64,000 nt of DNA. Origin: an uncultured Winogradskyella sp. GTDB taxonomy: Bacteria > Bacteroidota > Bacteroidia > Flavobacteriales > Flavobacteriaceae. The DNA lies in the NCBI RefSeq assembly GCF_947496485.1, contig NZ_CANMCZ010000001.1:429596-493595 (forward strand), read 5' to 3'. The notes beneath the pieces were generated by a model that worked only from the letters and a program-made list of their open reading frames with translations, did not search any database and had not been told where the DNA came from. Positions 27,893-37,298 of this stretch are shown here, one piece after another; position 1 is the first letter of the stretch, and each line of letters starts with the position of its first letter. Position numbers and translations under genes: made by a program.

Positions 27893-28735
27893 TCAATCAT
27901 TATCATCTTCAGAATCTAAAGTGGCTAAAGCTCCTTTCATATTCGCTTTATCTAAATCGAAGTCCACAATATTTGGTAACTTGTCTTTTAAGACTGCATA
28001 ATTTCCTTTAAATTCATTATTACTTAATAGTAAGGTTTTAAGGTTTGTTAATTGTGCCAACTCATTTGGTAAACTACCATAAAATGCATTATTAGACAGT
28101 ACTAGTTCTTCTAATTGCTTTAACTCACCAATAGATGAAGGAATGGTTCCTAATAAATTGTTATCAAAAACACTTAATACTTTCAATGATTTTAAATTAG
28201 AAAGGTTTGAAGGTAACTTTCCTATTAACTGGTTACTGCTTAATATTAAGCTTTCTAACTTGGTTAGATTTACTATTGTCGATGGTATTTCACCAGAGAA
28301 ATTATTATTAAATAACTCAATAGATTTTAATTGTGCTAAACTTCCGATTTGAAATGGTATTTCGCCTTTAAAATTATTAGAAAATAATTTTAACTCTTCC
28401 AAATTAGATAAGTTTACTATAGATTCTGGTAATTCACCTTCTAATTTATTGAATGATAGATCTAGTATTTTTAAACTCTTTAAGTTTGAAATTGATTCCG
28501 GTAGGTTCCCATACAAGCTATTAAAACTTAGGGTAATTGCTACAACATTATCGTTTTCTAATGTCACTCCATTCCAAGTCGAAACGGGTTGGTCTAAATC
28601 CCAAGATTTATTCCAAGAATCACCATTAGTAGCATTATATAAATCTATAAGAGCTGTTTTTTCGTCTTGCGAAACTTGAGCAAAAGAGACTACTGAAATT
28701 AAACAGAAAAATAAGGCTAGTTTTAAGTTTTTCAT
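27893..28735 (-). CDS. Secreted plant-type leucine-rich repeat protein
   Basis: 280 residues with a signal peptide (1-19, ending VSFAQ). Residues about 22-60 resemble the LRR N-cap seen in plant-type proteins (ALIDLYNATNGDSWNKSWDLDQPVSTWNGV). Seven or so repeats of about 23-24 residues follow with the pattern LxxLxxLxLxxNxLxGxIPxxI (for example LKSLKILDLSFNKLEGELPESI). The tail is acidic (TLDSEDDND) with no visible T9SS sorting domain and no anchor. It is monocistronic, with its own promoter and terminator. LRR proteins bind other proteins or surfaces; the partner here is unknown. Confidence 0.88.
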   Translation of the reverse strand: MKNLKLALFFCLISVVSFAQVSQDEKTALIDLYNATNGDSWNKSWDLDQPVSTWNGVTLENDNVVAITLSFNSLYGNLPESISNLKSLKILDLSFNKLEGELPESIVNLSNLEELKLFSNNFKGEIPFQIGSLAQLKSIELFNNNFSGEIPSTIVNLTKLESLILSSNQLIGKLPSNLSNLKSLKVLSVFDNNLLGTIPSSIGELKQLEELVLSNNAFYGSLPNELAQLTNLKTLLLSNNEFKGNYAVLKDKLPNIVDFDLDKANMKGALATLDSEDDND

Positions 28736-28799
28736 GATGATAGATTTTTGTGGAGGGGCACAATAACCTAACGAATATAGATGGAATGACTATAAACTG

Positions 28800-28807
28800 C
28801 AAATTTA
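28800..28807 (-). promoter_or_regulatory. Candidate -7 box of the LRR protein gene
   Basis: TAAATTTG on the minus strand, a perfect TAnnTTTG match, 64 bases before the start codon at 28735. No convincing -33 box was seen. Confidence 0.45.
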
Positions 28808-28866
28808 TTCGACGAACTACATTCTATTAATTCTTAAAAATTTAAATATCAGATGTTTAGCAATTT

Positions 28867-29049
28867 CTACTGTTCTATGTTTTCTGCCTGAAAATTAATA
28901 ATTTCATAGTTTTCTACAGCTATAGAAACCTGAATTGGATTACAACAAATTTCACAGTCTTCTATATATTTCTGTTGACTTTGAGATGTGTCAACTAACA
29001 TGGAAATCTGTTCCCAACAGTATGGACATTGAAAAAAATATTCATCCAT
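28867..29049 (-). CDS. CPXCG-motif cysteine-rich small protein
   Basis: 60-residue protein of the Cys-rich CPXCG type: FQCPYCWEQI (C8, C11) and EDCEICCNPIQ (C32, C35, C36) make a likely zinc ribbon. It is cytoplasmic (no signal peptide). It begins 12 bases after the TolC gene stop, so it is probably the last gene of the efflux operon. The family has no established function that I know of. Confidence 0.85.
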   Translation of the reverse strand: MDEYFFQCPYCWEQISMLVDTSQSQQKYIEDCEICCNPIQVSIAVENYEIINFQAENIEQ

Positions 29050-29061
29050 TATGCTTTAATT

Positions 29062-30396
29062 TTAGAATTCAACATTCAGTAATTCTCCACTAATCTGAAG
29101 TACCTCTAACTCAGATAATTTGGCTTCAAACTTGGCTTGGTTTCTGCTTAGTTCTGCACTTAACAAATTAAGTTGTGCTTGTCTAAATTCAATAGAATTA
29201 ACTTGACCAATCTTGAACTTTTCTTGAGTACGTTCAAAATTATTCTGCGCAGTTAAAATATTCTTTTCTTGAATGTCATAAATCTCTAATCTATTCATAT
29301 AATTATCCCACGCATTATTAAAATCGCGCTCTATGTTAAGAAGAATATTTTCTTTTTGAAGTTTTTGAGTTTCAAGATTTATCTTGGCATTTCTTACTCT
29401 ATTAATTGTTGATCCTCCATCAAATAAATTCCAGCTAAGATTTAAGCCACCTGACAAACCTGTATTTGTTGATGTAGCCACAAATGACGCCGCATTGTTA
29501 TTATTTTTATTCCAACCGTATGAACCAGTTAAGCCAACTGCTGGCAAATAAGCAGATCTACCAGAACTAATATCTAGTTTACTAATTGCTATATTTTTTT
29601 CGGTTTGAAGCAAAGCAACATTTCGAGATTTTGCTTTTTCAAATAAGCTATCTTTTTGAAACTGTAGTGTAAATTGAACTTCTGTTTCAACATCAAAATC
29701 AGTGTTGTAAACTTCTCCAAGAACTAATTTTAAATCGCGCTTGGCATTTTTTAATTGCTGCTTGGTATTAATTATGTTAATACTGTCGTTGTTTATATCA
29801 ACTTGAGCATTAAGGACTTCTAACTTTGTATTTTGACCATATTCAAATTGATATTCTGCACGTACCAATCTATCTTTTGTAACGTTGAGTGTTTCTTCTA
29901 ATGTGTTTAAATTATCAGCTAATTGTGCCACATTATAATACACTGAAAATAGTTGTATTATAGTATTCTCAATGGTTTCTCTGGCTTGCAATTCTGATAA
30001 TTGATATTGCTCTTTTAATCGCTTATAATTATAACGTCTCCCTAGACCGTCAAAAAGCATATAGTTAACATTTACACTAGCATTGTAACGTGAACTTTCT
30101 GCTCCATTTAAAATTGCGCTCGGTCTACTAGCATCTGAAAATTCTACTTCAGAATTATCTAGATTATAAGTTGCACCTGCGTTACCAGTAACTGTTGGTA
30201 AAAACCCTGTATTTAAAATACTTGTATTATTTTCTGCGACCGTTACCGCATTTTTCGCAATTTTTACGCCGTAGTTATTATCTAAGGCCAAAGCTACAGC
30301 CTGTTCTTTCGTTAATACTTCTTGTTGAGAAACCCCTTTAAAAGAAATACAGAACGTGAGGACTAAAACAATTATATTAAAACTATGCTTCTTCAT
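29062..30396 (-). CDS. TolC-family outer-membrane efflux protein
   Basis: Outer-membrane channel of a tripartite pump, 444 residues. Signal peptide 1-23 (ISFKGVSQQ). Two repeated OEP domains with long helices are visible: the first contains LALDNNYGVKIAKNAVTVAENN, the second ESKSRNVALLQTEKNIAISKLDISSGRSAYLPAVGLTGSYGW-type strands, and the C-terminal part has FKIGQVNSIEFRQAQLNLLSAE. The start overlaps the RND gene stop by 14 bases, showing one transcript with the pump. Substrate unknown. Confidence 0.93.
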   Translation of the reverse strand: MKKHSFNIIVLVLTFCISFKGVSQQEVLTKEQAVALALDNNYGVKIAKNAVTVAENNTSILNTGFLPTVTGNAGATYNLDNSEVEFSDASRPSAILNGAESSRYNASVNVNYMLFDGLGRRYNYKRLKEQYQLSELQARETIENTIIQLFSVYYNVAQLADNLNTLEETLNVTKDRLVRAEYQFEYGQNTKLEVLNAQVDINNDSINIINTKQQLKNAKRDLKLVLGEVYNTDFDVETEVQFTLQFQKDSLFEKAKSRNVALLQTEKNIAISKLDISSGRSAYLPAVGLTGSYGWNKNNNNAASFVATSTNTGLSGGLNLSWNLFDGGSTINRVRNAKINLETQKLQKENILLNIERDFNNAWDNYMNRLEIYDIQEKNILTAQNNFERTQEKFKIGQVNSIEFRQAQLNLLSAELSRNQAKFEAKLSELEVLQISGELLNVEF

Positions 30397-33300
30397 TTCC
30401 TTGCGTTATAAAATGTTCTTTATTATACCTAATTCTGAGATTTTCTGATTTAATTTCTTCGTTCTTCTCTTTTATAGCGCGCTCTACTTCTTCTTTAGTA
30501 ATTTCGTCTCCTGTAACTAGCCATTTAATATTCTTCTTTAAAAAGTTACTAAACGATAAGAAAATGGGCAGCACGATTAAAGTTAAAACCGTTGCGAAGC
30601 CAATTCCGTAAGCAATAGAAACTGCCATAGGAATTAAAAACTGTGCTTGTCTACTTTCTTCAAATATTAATGGCGCCAAACCTGCCACTGTGGTAATAGA
30701 CGTTAAGAATATAGCTCTAAAACGAGATCGGCCAGCCTCATATAACGCATCATCAAATGCTAAGCCTTCTCTTAAATTACTATTGAATTTGCTTATAAGT
30801 ACTAGTCCATCATTAACCATAATTCCTATAAGCGCTATGATCCCTAACATTGATAAAATATTTAAAGGAAAATCATGAATCCAATGTCCCCAAGCTACAG
30901 CTGGTAAACTAAGAGGAATCATTAATAATAAGAGCAAAGGTTGGCTATAGCTTCTAAAGGTAAAAGCAATAACAACATAGATTAGCATAAGCACCGTTAA
31001 ACCAACAGGTGTTAATGAATTCATCAGTTTCACACGCTCTCTGTTTTGCCCTTCGTAGGATGGAGTTACTGTAGGGTATCTTGATAAAATCTCTGGCATA
31101 ATATCATCTCTAATCTCTGCCATAATATCTGTAGCACTAGTCTTTTTTGTGTCTTTTATATCTGCAGACACTTGTATTTCTCTTCGACCCTCCAAATGAT
31201 TAATTGCCACATCACCACGTGCAATACTATAAATTGCTATTTCTTTTAGAGGCACTTTTTGACCGTTTGGTGCCGTAATACGCATGTTATCTAAGTTGTT
31301 GATTGAAGAACGATTAGCTCTATCATAGCGCACCCACACTCTAATCTCATCTTGCCCTCTCTGAAAACGCTGCGCTTGTGCACCAAAAAATGCTGAGCGG
31401 ACTTGTGTCATTACAGTTCTTAAATTTAGACCCAAAGCATAGGCACTTTCATTAAGCTCTAATCGAATTTCTTTTATTCCGGCAGGATCGTTATCTGTAA
31501 CATCTTTGAGTAAGACGTTACTTTCTAGATTTTGTTTTAGCTCTGATTTAACTGCTTTTAATTCTGAAATATCGTTGCCTAATAGAGATACGGAAACTGG
31601 TAAACCCCCAAAATTACCACCACCACCATATACCAGACTCTCTATACCAATGACCGGACCCACACGTTCTCGCAATCGATTAGTAACCAAATCTGATGTA
31701 ATTTCATTAGGTCGTTCTTCACCTGGCAATAAGTTAATAGTTAATGATGCTGAGGCAGAACCTGGTCCAACTCTTTTAATCATATTTTCAACGAGATGCT
31801 TATCATAGTCTTCACCTAGATATTCCTCATTAATTTCATTAGTTACTTCAATAGCTTTTGCCTCAATAAATGAAATAATGCTATCTGTTACCTTTTCATT
31901 AGTTCCATTCGGCATCTCAAGTGATACATCTATTCTATCACTTGCAATTCTTGGAAAAAATGCACCTCTAATTATTCCTCCTTGAAAACTCGCATTGGTT
32001 AACATAAAGAACACTATGAAAAACGAAATAGTCAAGAATTTATAATTTAATGCAAAACGCAATGTTGGACTATACATATTGTCACGTAACCAACGCATTA
32101 TAAAATCACCGAATTTATTGATGTATCTTAATTTTGAGAACACCTTCTGAAACACATTTTGTTTTTGATCAGGATTTTGCGCTCTTAAAGCCTTAGAATG
32201 TGCTAAATGTGCTGGTAATATAATCAATGCTTCTACTAAAGAAACAAGTAGTGTTAACATTACAACTACCGAAACTTCACCAAAAAATTCACCTATTCGT
32301 CCATCTAAAAATAAGAAAATACCAAATGCTAATATTGTAGTTAATATAGCCGAGACAATAGCTGGAAGTACTTCCATTACACCATCTATTGCAGCTTCTT
32401 CAGGTGATTTTCCTTTTTCGTAATGTTGATAAATATTTTCAGCAATAACAATACCATCATCTACAAGAATACCAATAACAATTATCATCCCAAAAAGAGA
32501 TAATACATTTATGGTAACATTAAAATATCCGGCAAACATAAACATTCCAAAGAATGCAACTGGCAGACCAAATGCCACCCAAAATGCTAATCGTGTATTT
32601 AAGAATAATGACAAAAATAGAAGAACTAATATCATTCCAATAATCGCATTCTCTGTAAGCAAAGCAGTACGTTGCACTAACGTAGTTGATAAATCTCTTA
32701 CAACATTGAGTTGAACATTATCATATTTTTGATTAAATTCTTCAATATAGGCTTTTGTTTTATCTGCCGACGTGATTAAATCTTCAGTATTTGTACTCGT
32801 AATTGTGACATTAATAGATAAGTCTCCATTAAAGTAATTAGAATTAGGAGTTTCTGAAAACTGATCTCTTACTTCAGCTATATCTTTAAGTTGAATGGTA
32901 CGACCAGTTGCATCAGCTTTTACAACTAAATTTGATAACTCATCTGCATAATATGACCTTGAGTTAGCCCTAATAAGATATTCTTCCGCATCGGTTTTAA
33001 TAGTTCCACCAGTAGTAATAAGACTAGATTCATTTATAGCTTGTGCAACTTCAGAAAAAGTTAAATTGTAGGCTAATAAATTAGTTTCATTTAAAGCTAT
33101 TTCAATTTCTTCATCTGGATATCCCGTTATTTGAATTTGTGAAATTCCATCAATACCTCTGAGGTCATTTTCAACCTGCCTCCCTATTTGCTTTAAAGTT
33201 GTCAATGGTATTTTAGAACCACTTATGGCAAAAGTAATAGTCGGTCTTAAAGCTTCTTGCTTTGCGACAATTAAAGGTTCCATACCAACAGGAAACGTAG

Positions 33301-33649
33301 GTACTCGATCCACAGCGTTCTTGACTTCGAGAAGCATAAAATCGATATCCTTCCCTTTCTCGATTTCAACATTTATATTTCCGCTGTTCTCTCTAGATGT
33401 AGATGTAACACGTTCTACACCATTTAAACCTTTGAGATTATCTTCTATTTTTAGAATTATACCTTCTTCAACTTCTTGAGGTGAAGCACCAGGATACGTA
33501 ACATTAATGCTAATGTTCTTAGAATCTATTAAAGGAAAAAATGAAGATTTAAGATTTTTTGCTCCAAAGAAACCAAAAACAACAAAGGTCAAAACAACAA
33601 CATTAACAGCAACACTATGTCTGATAAAAAAAGCAATTAGTTTTCTCAT
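30383..33649 (-). CDS. RND efflux transporter (AcrB-like)
   Basis: Inner-membrane proton-driven pump of 1088 residues with the usual duplicated layout: TM1, periplasmic porter loop, TM2-6, then the same again. Seen are the N-terminal SFFPLIDSKNISINVTYPGASPQEVEEGI, the TM4 block GILVDDGIVIAENIYQH with the proton-relay Asp pair (VDD), and GIIALIGIMVNDGLVLISKFN in the second half. The C-terminus is an unusually long charged tail (about 50 residues, KEEVERAIKEKNEEIK...). The adaptor lies 3 bases upstream and TolC overlaps downstream. Drug, detergent or lipid substrate cannot be told. Confidence 0.94.
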   Translation of the reverse strand: MRKLIAFFIRHSVAVNVVVLTFVVFGFFGAKNLKSSFFPLIDSKNISINVTYPGASPQEVEEGIILKIEDNLKGLNGVERVTSTSRENSGNINVEIEKGKDIDFMLLEVKNAVDRVPTFPVGMEPLIVAKQEALRPTITFAISGSKIPLTTLKQIGRQVENDLRGIDGISQIQITGYPDEEIEIALNETNLLAYNLTFSEVAQAINESSLITTGGTIKTDAEEYLIRANSRSYYADELSNLVVKADATGRTIQLKDIAEVRDQFSETPNSNYFNGDLSINVTITSTNTEDLITSADKTKAYIEEFNQKYDNVQLNVVRDLSTTLVQRTALLTENAIIGMILVLLFLSLFLNTRLAFWVAFGLPVAFFGMFMFAGYFNVTINVLSLFGMIIVIGILVDDGIVIAENIYQHYEKGKSPEEAAIDGVMEVLPAIVSAILTTILAFGIFLFLDGRIGEFFGEVSVVVMLTLLVSLVEALIILPAHLAHSKALRAQNPDQKQNVFQKVFSKLRYINKFGDFIMRWLRDNMYSPTLRFALNYKFLTISFFIVFFMLTNASFQGGIIRGAFFPRIASDRIDVSLEMPNGTNEKVTDSIISFIEAKAIEVTNEINEEYLGEDYDKHLVENMIKRVGPGSASASLTINLLPGEERPNEITSDLVTNRLRERVGPVIGIESLVYGGGGNFGGLPVSVSLLGNDISELKAVKSELKQNLESNVLLKDVTDNDPAGIKEIRLELNESAYALGLNLRTVMTQVRSAFFGAQAQRFQRGQDEIRVWVRYDRANRSSINNLDNMRITAPNGQKVPLKEIAIYSIARGDVAINHLEGRREIQVSADIKDTKKTSATDIMAEIRDDIMPEILSRYPTVTPSYEGQNRERVKLMNSLTPVGLTVLMLIYVVIAFTFRSYSQPLLLLLMIPLSLPAVAWGHWIHDFPLNILSMLGIIALIGIMVNDGLVLISKFNSNLREGLAFDDALYEAGRSRFRAIFLTSITTVAGLAPLIFEESRQAQFLIPMAVSIAYGIGFATVLTLIVLPIFLSFSNFLKKNIKWLVTGDEITKEEVERAIKEKNEEIKSENLRIRYNKEHFITQGNEEA

Positions 33650-33652
33650 CGT

Positions 33653-34801
33653 TTAATTTGCTTTTTTAGACGATTCGGTATTTGCTTTGTCAGTAACTCT
33701 GAAAGGTTTGACCAACATACCTGCATAAGCTCCAGGAATTGGTTTAGATACCATAACGGTTCCATCGGGCACGTTCTTTAGTACAACTTTAGTATCAGAA
33801 AAATAAACAGGATTGACGTCAATCACATCTAAAATACTATCTCTAACAATAAAGATTTGATCGCCTTCTAGCACCAAACTTCTATTAACCTCAATCGCAT
33901 TAGTTTCTTGTTTTGCATTAAGATTAGCTTCTAAATACATACCTTCTTTAAGTGTTTTATTTTCGACCTCTATGTATGCTGTAATAGTTTGTGTCGTTGC
34001 ATCTATACTTCCATTAACACGAGATACTTTACCAGAATAAGTTTCTGTATTATCTAGATTTTTCAAAACTACTTTTTCGCCTACTCTTAATAGACTCGCG
34101 TAGTTTTTACCTAAAGCCACTTCCATTTCGTAAATAGATGGATCTATGTATTCGCCTAATTTTTGGCCACTTCTTATTAAGGAACCTTCTGTAACTAAAG
34201 CTTCAGTTAATATTCCGGGAAATGGTGCTTTAATATTGTATTTACCTAAGCGTTGTTCTAGATTCTTTACATTATAATAGTTTGAAACAATACCTCGACC
34301 TGTAATGAAATAATTTTCTTTTTCAGAAGTCATTTCGGGTAACTTAGGTGTTGTCTTATTTAAATCAAAACCACTAAGATATGTTTGCCATTTTTGAAAG
34401 ATTTCAGGAAAATCTAATCGCAAATCTGGCATTATAGCAGCGATAGAATTATACAAATTACTCTTAGAAGATTGTACACTCGCATAATATTCTGAAGCAT
34501 CAATACGAATCAGATTCTCACCTTTTCGATATTCTTGTCCTGGTTTAAAGAGTTTACCGCTCGTTTTGAAAACACCTTGAACTTCAGCATATAATTCTAC
34601 TCGTCGCTGTGCAACTAAACTTCCATTTGCAGGAATTACAATCTGAACTGTTGAGTTTTGAACTGTATCCGTAAAGACCGTCTTTACGACTTTGGCTGGT
34701 GCTGGTCTTTTGTTTTTCTTGTTTTCGGCAATAGATTGACTTAGAAAATAAGCACCAACTATTAGAAGTATTCCTAATATAGAAAGAATAATTTTACGCA
34801 T
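33653..34801 (-). CDS. Periplasmic adaptor (membrane fusion protein) of the RND pump
   Basis: 382 residues with one N-terminal membrane anchor (about 5-22). The lipoyl/barrel-sandwich halves are NGSLVAQRRVELYAEVQGVFKTSGKLFKPGQEYRKGENLIRID and YNIKAPFPGILTEALVTEGSLIRSGQKLGEYID, followed by a beta-barrel (VGEKVVLKNLDNTETYSGKVSRVN) and membrane-proximal domain. The helical hairpin is short. First gene of the operon adaptor-RND-TolC-CPXCG; a perfect -7 box TAAATTTG lies 27 bases upstream. Confidence 0.93.
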   Translation of the reverse strand: MRKIILSILGILLIVGAYFLSQSIAENKKNKRPAPAKVVKTVFTDTVQNSTVQIVIPANGSLVAQRRVELYAEVQGVFKTSGKLFKPGQEYRKGENLIRIDASEYYASVQSSKSNLYNSIAAIMPDLRLDFPEIFQKWQTYLSGFDLNKTTPKLPEMTSEKENYFITGRGIVSNYYNVKNLEQRLGKYNIKAPFPGILTEALVTEGSLIRSGQKLGEYIDPSIYEMEVALGKNYASLLRVGEKVVLKNLDNTETYSGKVSRVNGSIDATTQTITAYIEVENKTLKEGMYLEANLNAKQETNAIEVNRSLVLEGDQIFIVRDSILDVIDVNPVYFSDTKVVLKNVPDGTVMVSKPIPGAYAGMLVKPFRVTDKANTESSKKAN

Positions 34802-34827
34802 TGTGGGTATTGATGGTTGTTAAACCG

Positions 34828-34835
34828 CAAATTTA
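34828..34835 (-). promoter_or_regulatory. Candidate -7 box of the efflux operon
   Basis: TAAATTTG on the minus strand, perfect TAnnTTTG, giving a short leader before the start at 34801. A -33 box is not obvious. Confidence 0.5.
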
Positions 34836-34868
34836 CCCATAACTGAATGCTTTGCCGTTAAAATAATC

Positions 34869-36779
34869 TTAATTGTTAATGGTGTCTAATTGTTCTTGTA
34901 CAGACTCCCAATCTTCCAATAATTGTTCTAATGAGTTTTTCTTGGATTGATAAGCATCAAAAAACTTAGGATTAGAAGCTGTTTTATCATAATCTGTCGC
35001 CAACTTTAAATCATCAGACTTAATATCCTTTTCTAGCTGGTTAATTTTAGATTCTATATTACTCAATTTGTTGTTTAAAGACTTTAATCTCTTTTGGTCC
35101 TCGTAACTCTGCTTGTTACTTTCTTTCGGCTTGTTTGCAATGACAGTTCGTTTTTCTGCTTCTCTTAAGTTTTCGATATTACGTTGTTCTAAATAGAAGT
35201 CAATATCGCCTAAATACTCTCTAATATTCTGATCTTTAAATTCGTAAACAGTATCTGTTAGACCCTGAAGAAAATCTCTGTCATGAGATACGAGAATTAA
35301 TGTGCCTTTAAACTTTTTTAAAGCATCCTTCAACACATTTTTAGACTTTATATCTAGGTGATTTGTAGGCTCATCCATGATGAGTACATTTAGAGGTTGC
35401 AATAATAACTTTGCCAAGGCTAATCGATTTCGCTCTCCACCAGAAAGTACTCTCACATATTTTTCTGCTTCTTCTCCTCTAAATAAAAAAGAGCCTAATA
35501 TATCTCTAACTTTACTTCTATTAGTTTCGTTAGCAGCATCAATCATAGTATCTAAAACAGTCTTGTTTCCATCTAAATACTCTGCCTGATTTTGAGCAAA
35601 ATAACCAATTTGTACATTATGCCCTAGTTTCAAACTTCCTTGGTGCTCAATTTCACCGACTATGATTTTTGCTAAGGTGGATTTACCTTGACCATTCTGC
35701 CCTACAAATGCAGTTTTAGTGTCTCTTGCAATTGCTAAATTTACATTGTGTAAGACTTGCAAGTCATCATAATTTTTAGAGACGTTTTCGACTTCAACAA
35801 CTACTTTGCCCGGTGTGATTGACACAGGGAAATTTAATGACATCACACTATTATCATCTTCATCGACTTCAATTCTATCGATCTTATCTAATTTTTTAAT
35901 TAGAGATTGTGCCATGGTAGCCTTAGACGCTTTAGCTCTAAACTTTTCAATTAGCTTTTCTGTTTGCTGAATCTGTTTTTCTTGATTTTTTTGAGCTGCC
36001 AACTGTTGAACTTTCATTTCTTTTCGCAGTGCCAAAAATTTAGTATACGGTTTATTGTAATCGTAGATTCGTCCTAAAGAAATTTCAATAGTTCGATTAG
36101 TAACATTATCTAGAAACATTTTATCATGTGAAACAATAACTACAGCTCCACCATAATTTTTTAAGAAGTTTTCTAACCATATAATAGACTCTATATCTAA
36201 GTGGTTAGTTGGCTCATCTAATAACAACAAATCATTATTTTGAAGTAGAAGTTTTGCCAACTCTATTCGCATTCTCCAACCCCCTGAGAAGGTGTCTGTA
36301 AGCTTATCAAAATCTTCACGTTGGAAGCCTAATCCTTGAAGTATTTTTTCAGTTTCCCCTTGATAATTATAACCCCCTAAAATTTCGTATTGATGCTGAA
36401 TATCATTTAAATCTATCATCAATTGATGATAAGAGTCACTTTCATAATCCTTACGCTCTGCTAATTGGGTATTTATATGTTCTAACTTAGTTTCACATGC
36501 TTTAATTTCTTTAAAAGCTTCATAGGACTCTTCTAAAACTGTTTTTCCAAAATCGAAGTCGATATCTTGTTTAAGAAATCCAATTTTTAAATCCTTATCT
36601 GCTGCAATTTGCCCAGAATCTGCTTCTTGCTCCTTAGATAAAATTCTAAGCATAGTAGATTTACCAGCTCCATTTTTTCCTATTAAACCAATGCGATCGC
36701 CAAGACCTAACTTAAAGGTAATCTCTTCGAAAAGATATTCTCCTTGAAATGAAATGGAAAGATTATGGATATTGAGCAT
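34869..36779 (-). CDS. ABC-F family ATPase
   Basis: Soluble protein with two ABC cassettes and no membrane domain, 636 residues; ABC-F proteins act on the ribosome (translation factors or antibiotic protection). First Walker A GKNGAGKS (34-41) with signature FSGGW and Walker B LLLDEPTNHLD; then the linker coiled coil (QQLAAQKNQEKQIQQTEKLIEKFRAKASKATMAQ); second Walker A GQNGQGKS with LSGGE and LIMDEPTNHLD. A C-terminal coiled coil of about 80 residues (SYEDQKRLKSLNNKLSNIESKINQLEKDIK) resembles the Uup/YdiF type. Monocistronic; divergent from the DUF983 gene. Confidence 0.92.
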   Translation of the reverse strand: MLNIHNLSISFQGEYLFEEITFKLGLGDRIGLIGKNGAGKSTMLRILSKEQEADSGQIAADKDLKIGFLKQDIDFDFGKTVLEESYEAFKEIKACETKLEHINTQLAERKDYESDSYHQLMIDLNDIQHQYEILGGYNYQGETEKILQGLGFQREDFDKLTDTFSGGWRMRIELAKLLLQNNDLLLLDEPTNHLDIESIIWLENFLKNYGGAVVIVSHDKMFLDNVTNRTIEISLGRIYDYNKPYTKFLALRKEMKVQQLAAQKNQEKQIQQTEKLIEKFRAKASKATMAQSLIKKLDKIDRIEVDEDDNSVMSLNFPVSITPGKVVVEVENVSKNYDDLQVLHNVNLAIARDTKTAFVGQNGQGKSTLAKIIVGEIEHQGSLKLGHNVQIGYFAQNQAEYLDGNKTVLDTMIDAANETNRSKVRDILGSFLFRGEEAEKYVRVLSGGERNRLALAKLLLQPLNVLIMDEPTNHLDIKSKNVLKDALKKFKGTLILVSHDRDFLQGLTDTVYEFKDQNIREYLGDIDFYLEQRNIENLREAEKRTVIANKPKESNKQSYEDQKRLKSLNNKLSNIESKINQLEKDIKSDDLKLATDYDKTASNPKFFDAYQSKKNSLEQLLEDWESVQEQLDTINN

Positions 36780-36818
36780 ATAAGTGATATAAGTTACAGA
36801 ACATCAATTCTAAAAAAG

Positions 36819-36852
36819 TATCTTTGCTCTTTATTTTAAAAGTGCAAAAGTA
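36819..36852. promoter_or_regulatory. Overlapping divergent -7 boxes (DUF983 gene / ABC-F gene)
   Basis: Plus strand TATCTTTG (36819-36826) points to the DUF983 gene; minus strand TACTTTTG (36852-36845) points to the ABC-F gene. Both match TAnnTTTG perfectly. The face-to-face layout would make the transcripts overlap by about 10-20 bases at their 5' ends. Confidence 0.45.
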
Positions 36853-36864
36853 AGCTATTATAGT

Positions 36865-37236
36865 ATGATAAAAAAAGGAATGAAATTGTATAGCATTTTG
36901 TTTGGAGCTTGTCCGAAATGCCATCAGGAATCAATGTACACAAATAAAAATCCTTATGCACTTCCAGATACTTTAAGAATGAATGAAAAATGCTCTCATT
37001 GTAATCTTAAATACCAAATAGAGCCTTCTTTTTTCTATGGCTCTATGTACGTAAGCTATGGTGTCGGAATTGCTTTTGCAGTTGCTGCTTTTGTTATTAG
37101 CTATTTAATTTTTGAATCCTCACCAACTTCAGCTTTTATTGCTATTATAATTACTTTAATTGGGTTTATGCCAATTATCATGAGGTTAGCTAGAAATATT
37201 TGGATCAATCTATTCGTTAAATATAACCCATCCTAG
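36865..37236 (+). CDS. DUF983 family membrane protein
   Basis: 123 residues. The N-terminus carries two cysteine pairs, GACPKCHQESMY and KCSHCNLKY, a zinc-ribbon-like knot, followed by the DUF983 core EPSFFYGSMYVSYGVGIAF and two membrane segments (about 57-80 and 85-105). Function unknown in the family. It is monocistronic and convergent with the FAD oxidoreductase. The intervening 62 bases hold no clear terminator. Confidence 0.85.
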   Translation: MIKKGMKLYSILFGACPKCHQESMYTNKNPYALPDTLRMNEKCSHCNLKYQIEPSFFYGSMYVSYGVGIAFAVAAFVISYLIFESSPTSAFIAIIITLIGFMPIIMRLARNIWINLFVKYNPS

Positions 37237-37298
37237 TCTACCTAAAGAAAACGAAGAAATGCTTTCTAATATTCACATAAAATTTCTTGTTCTCTGAA

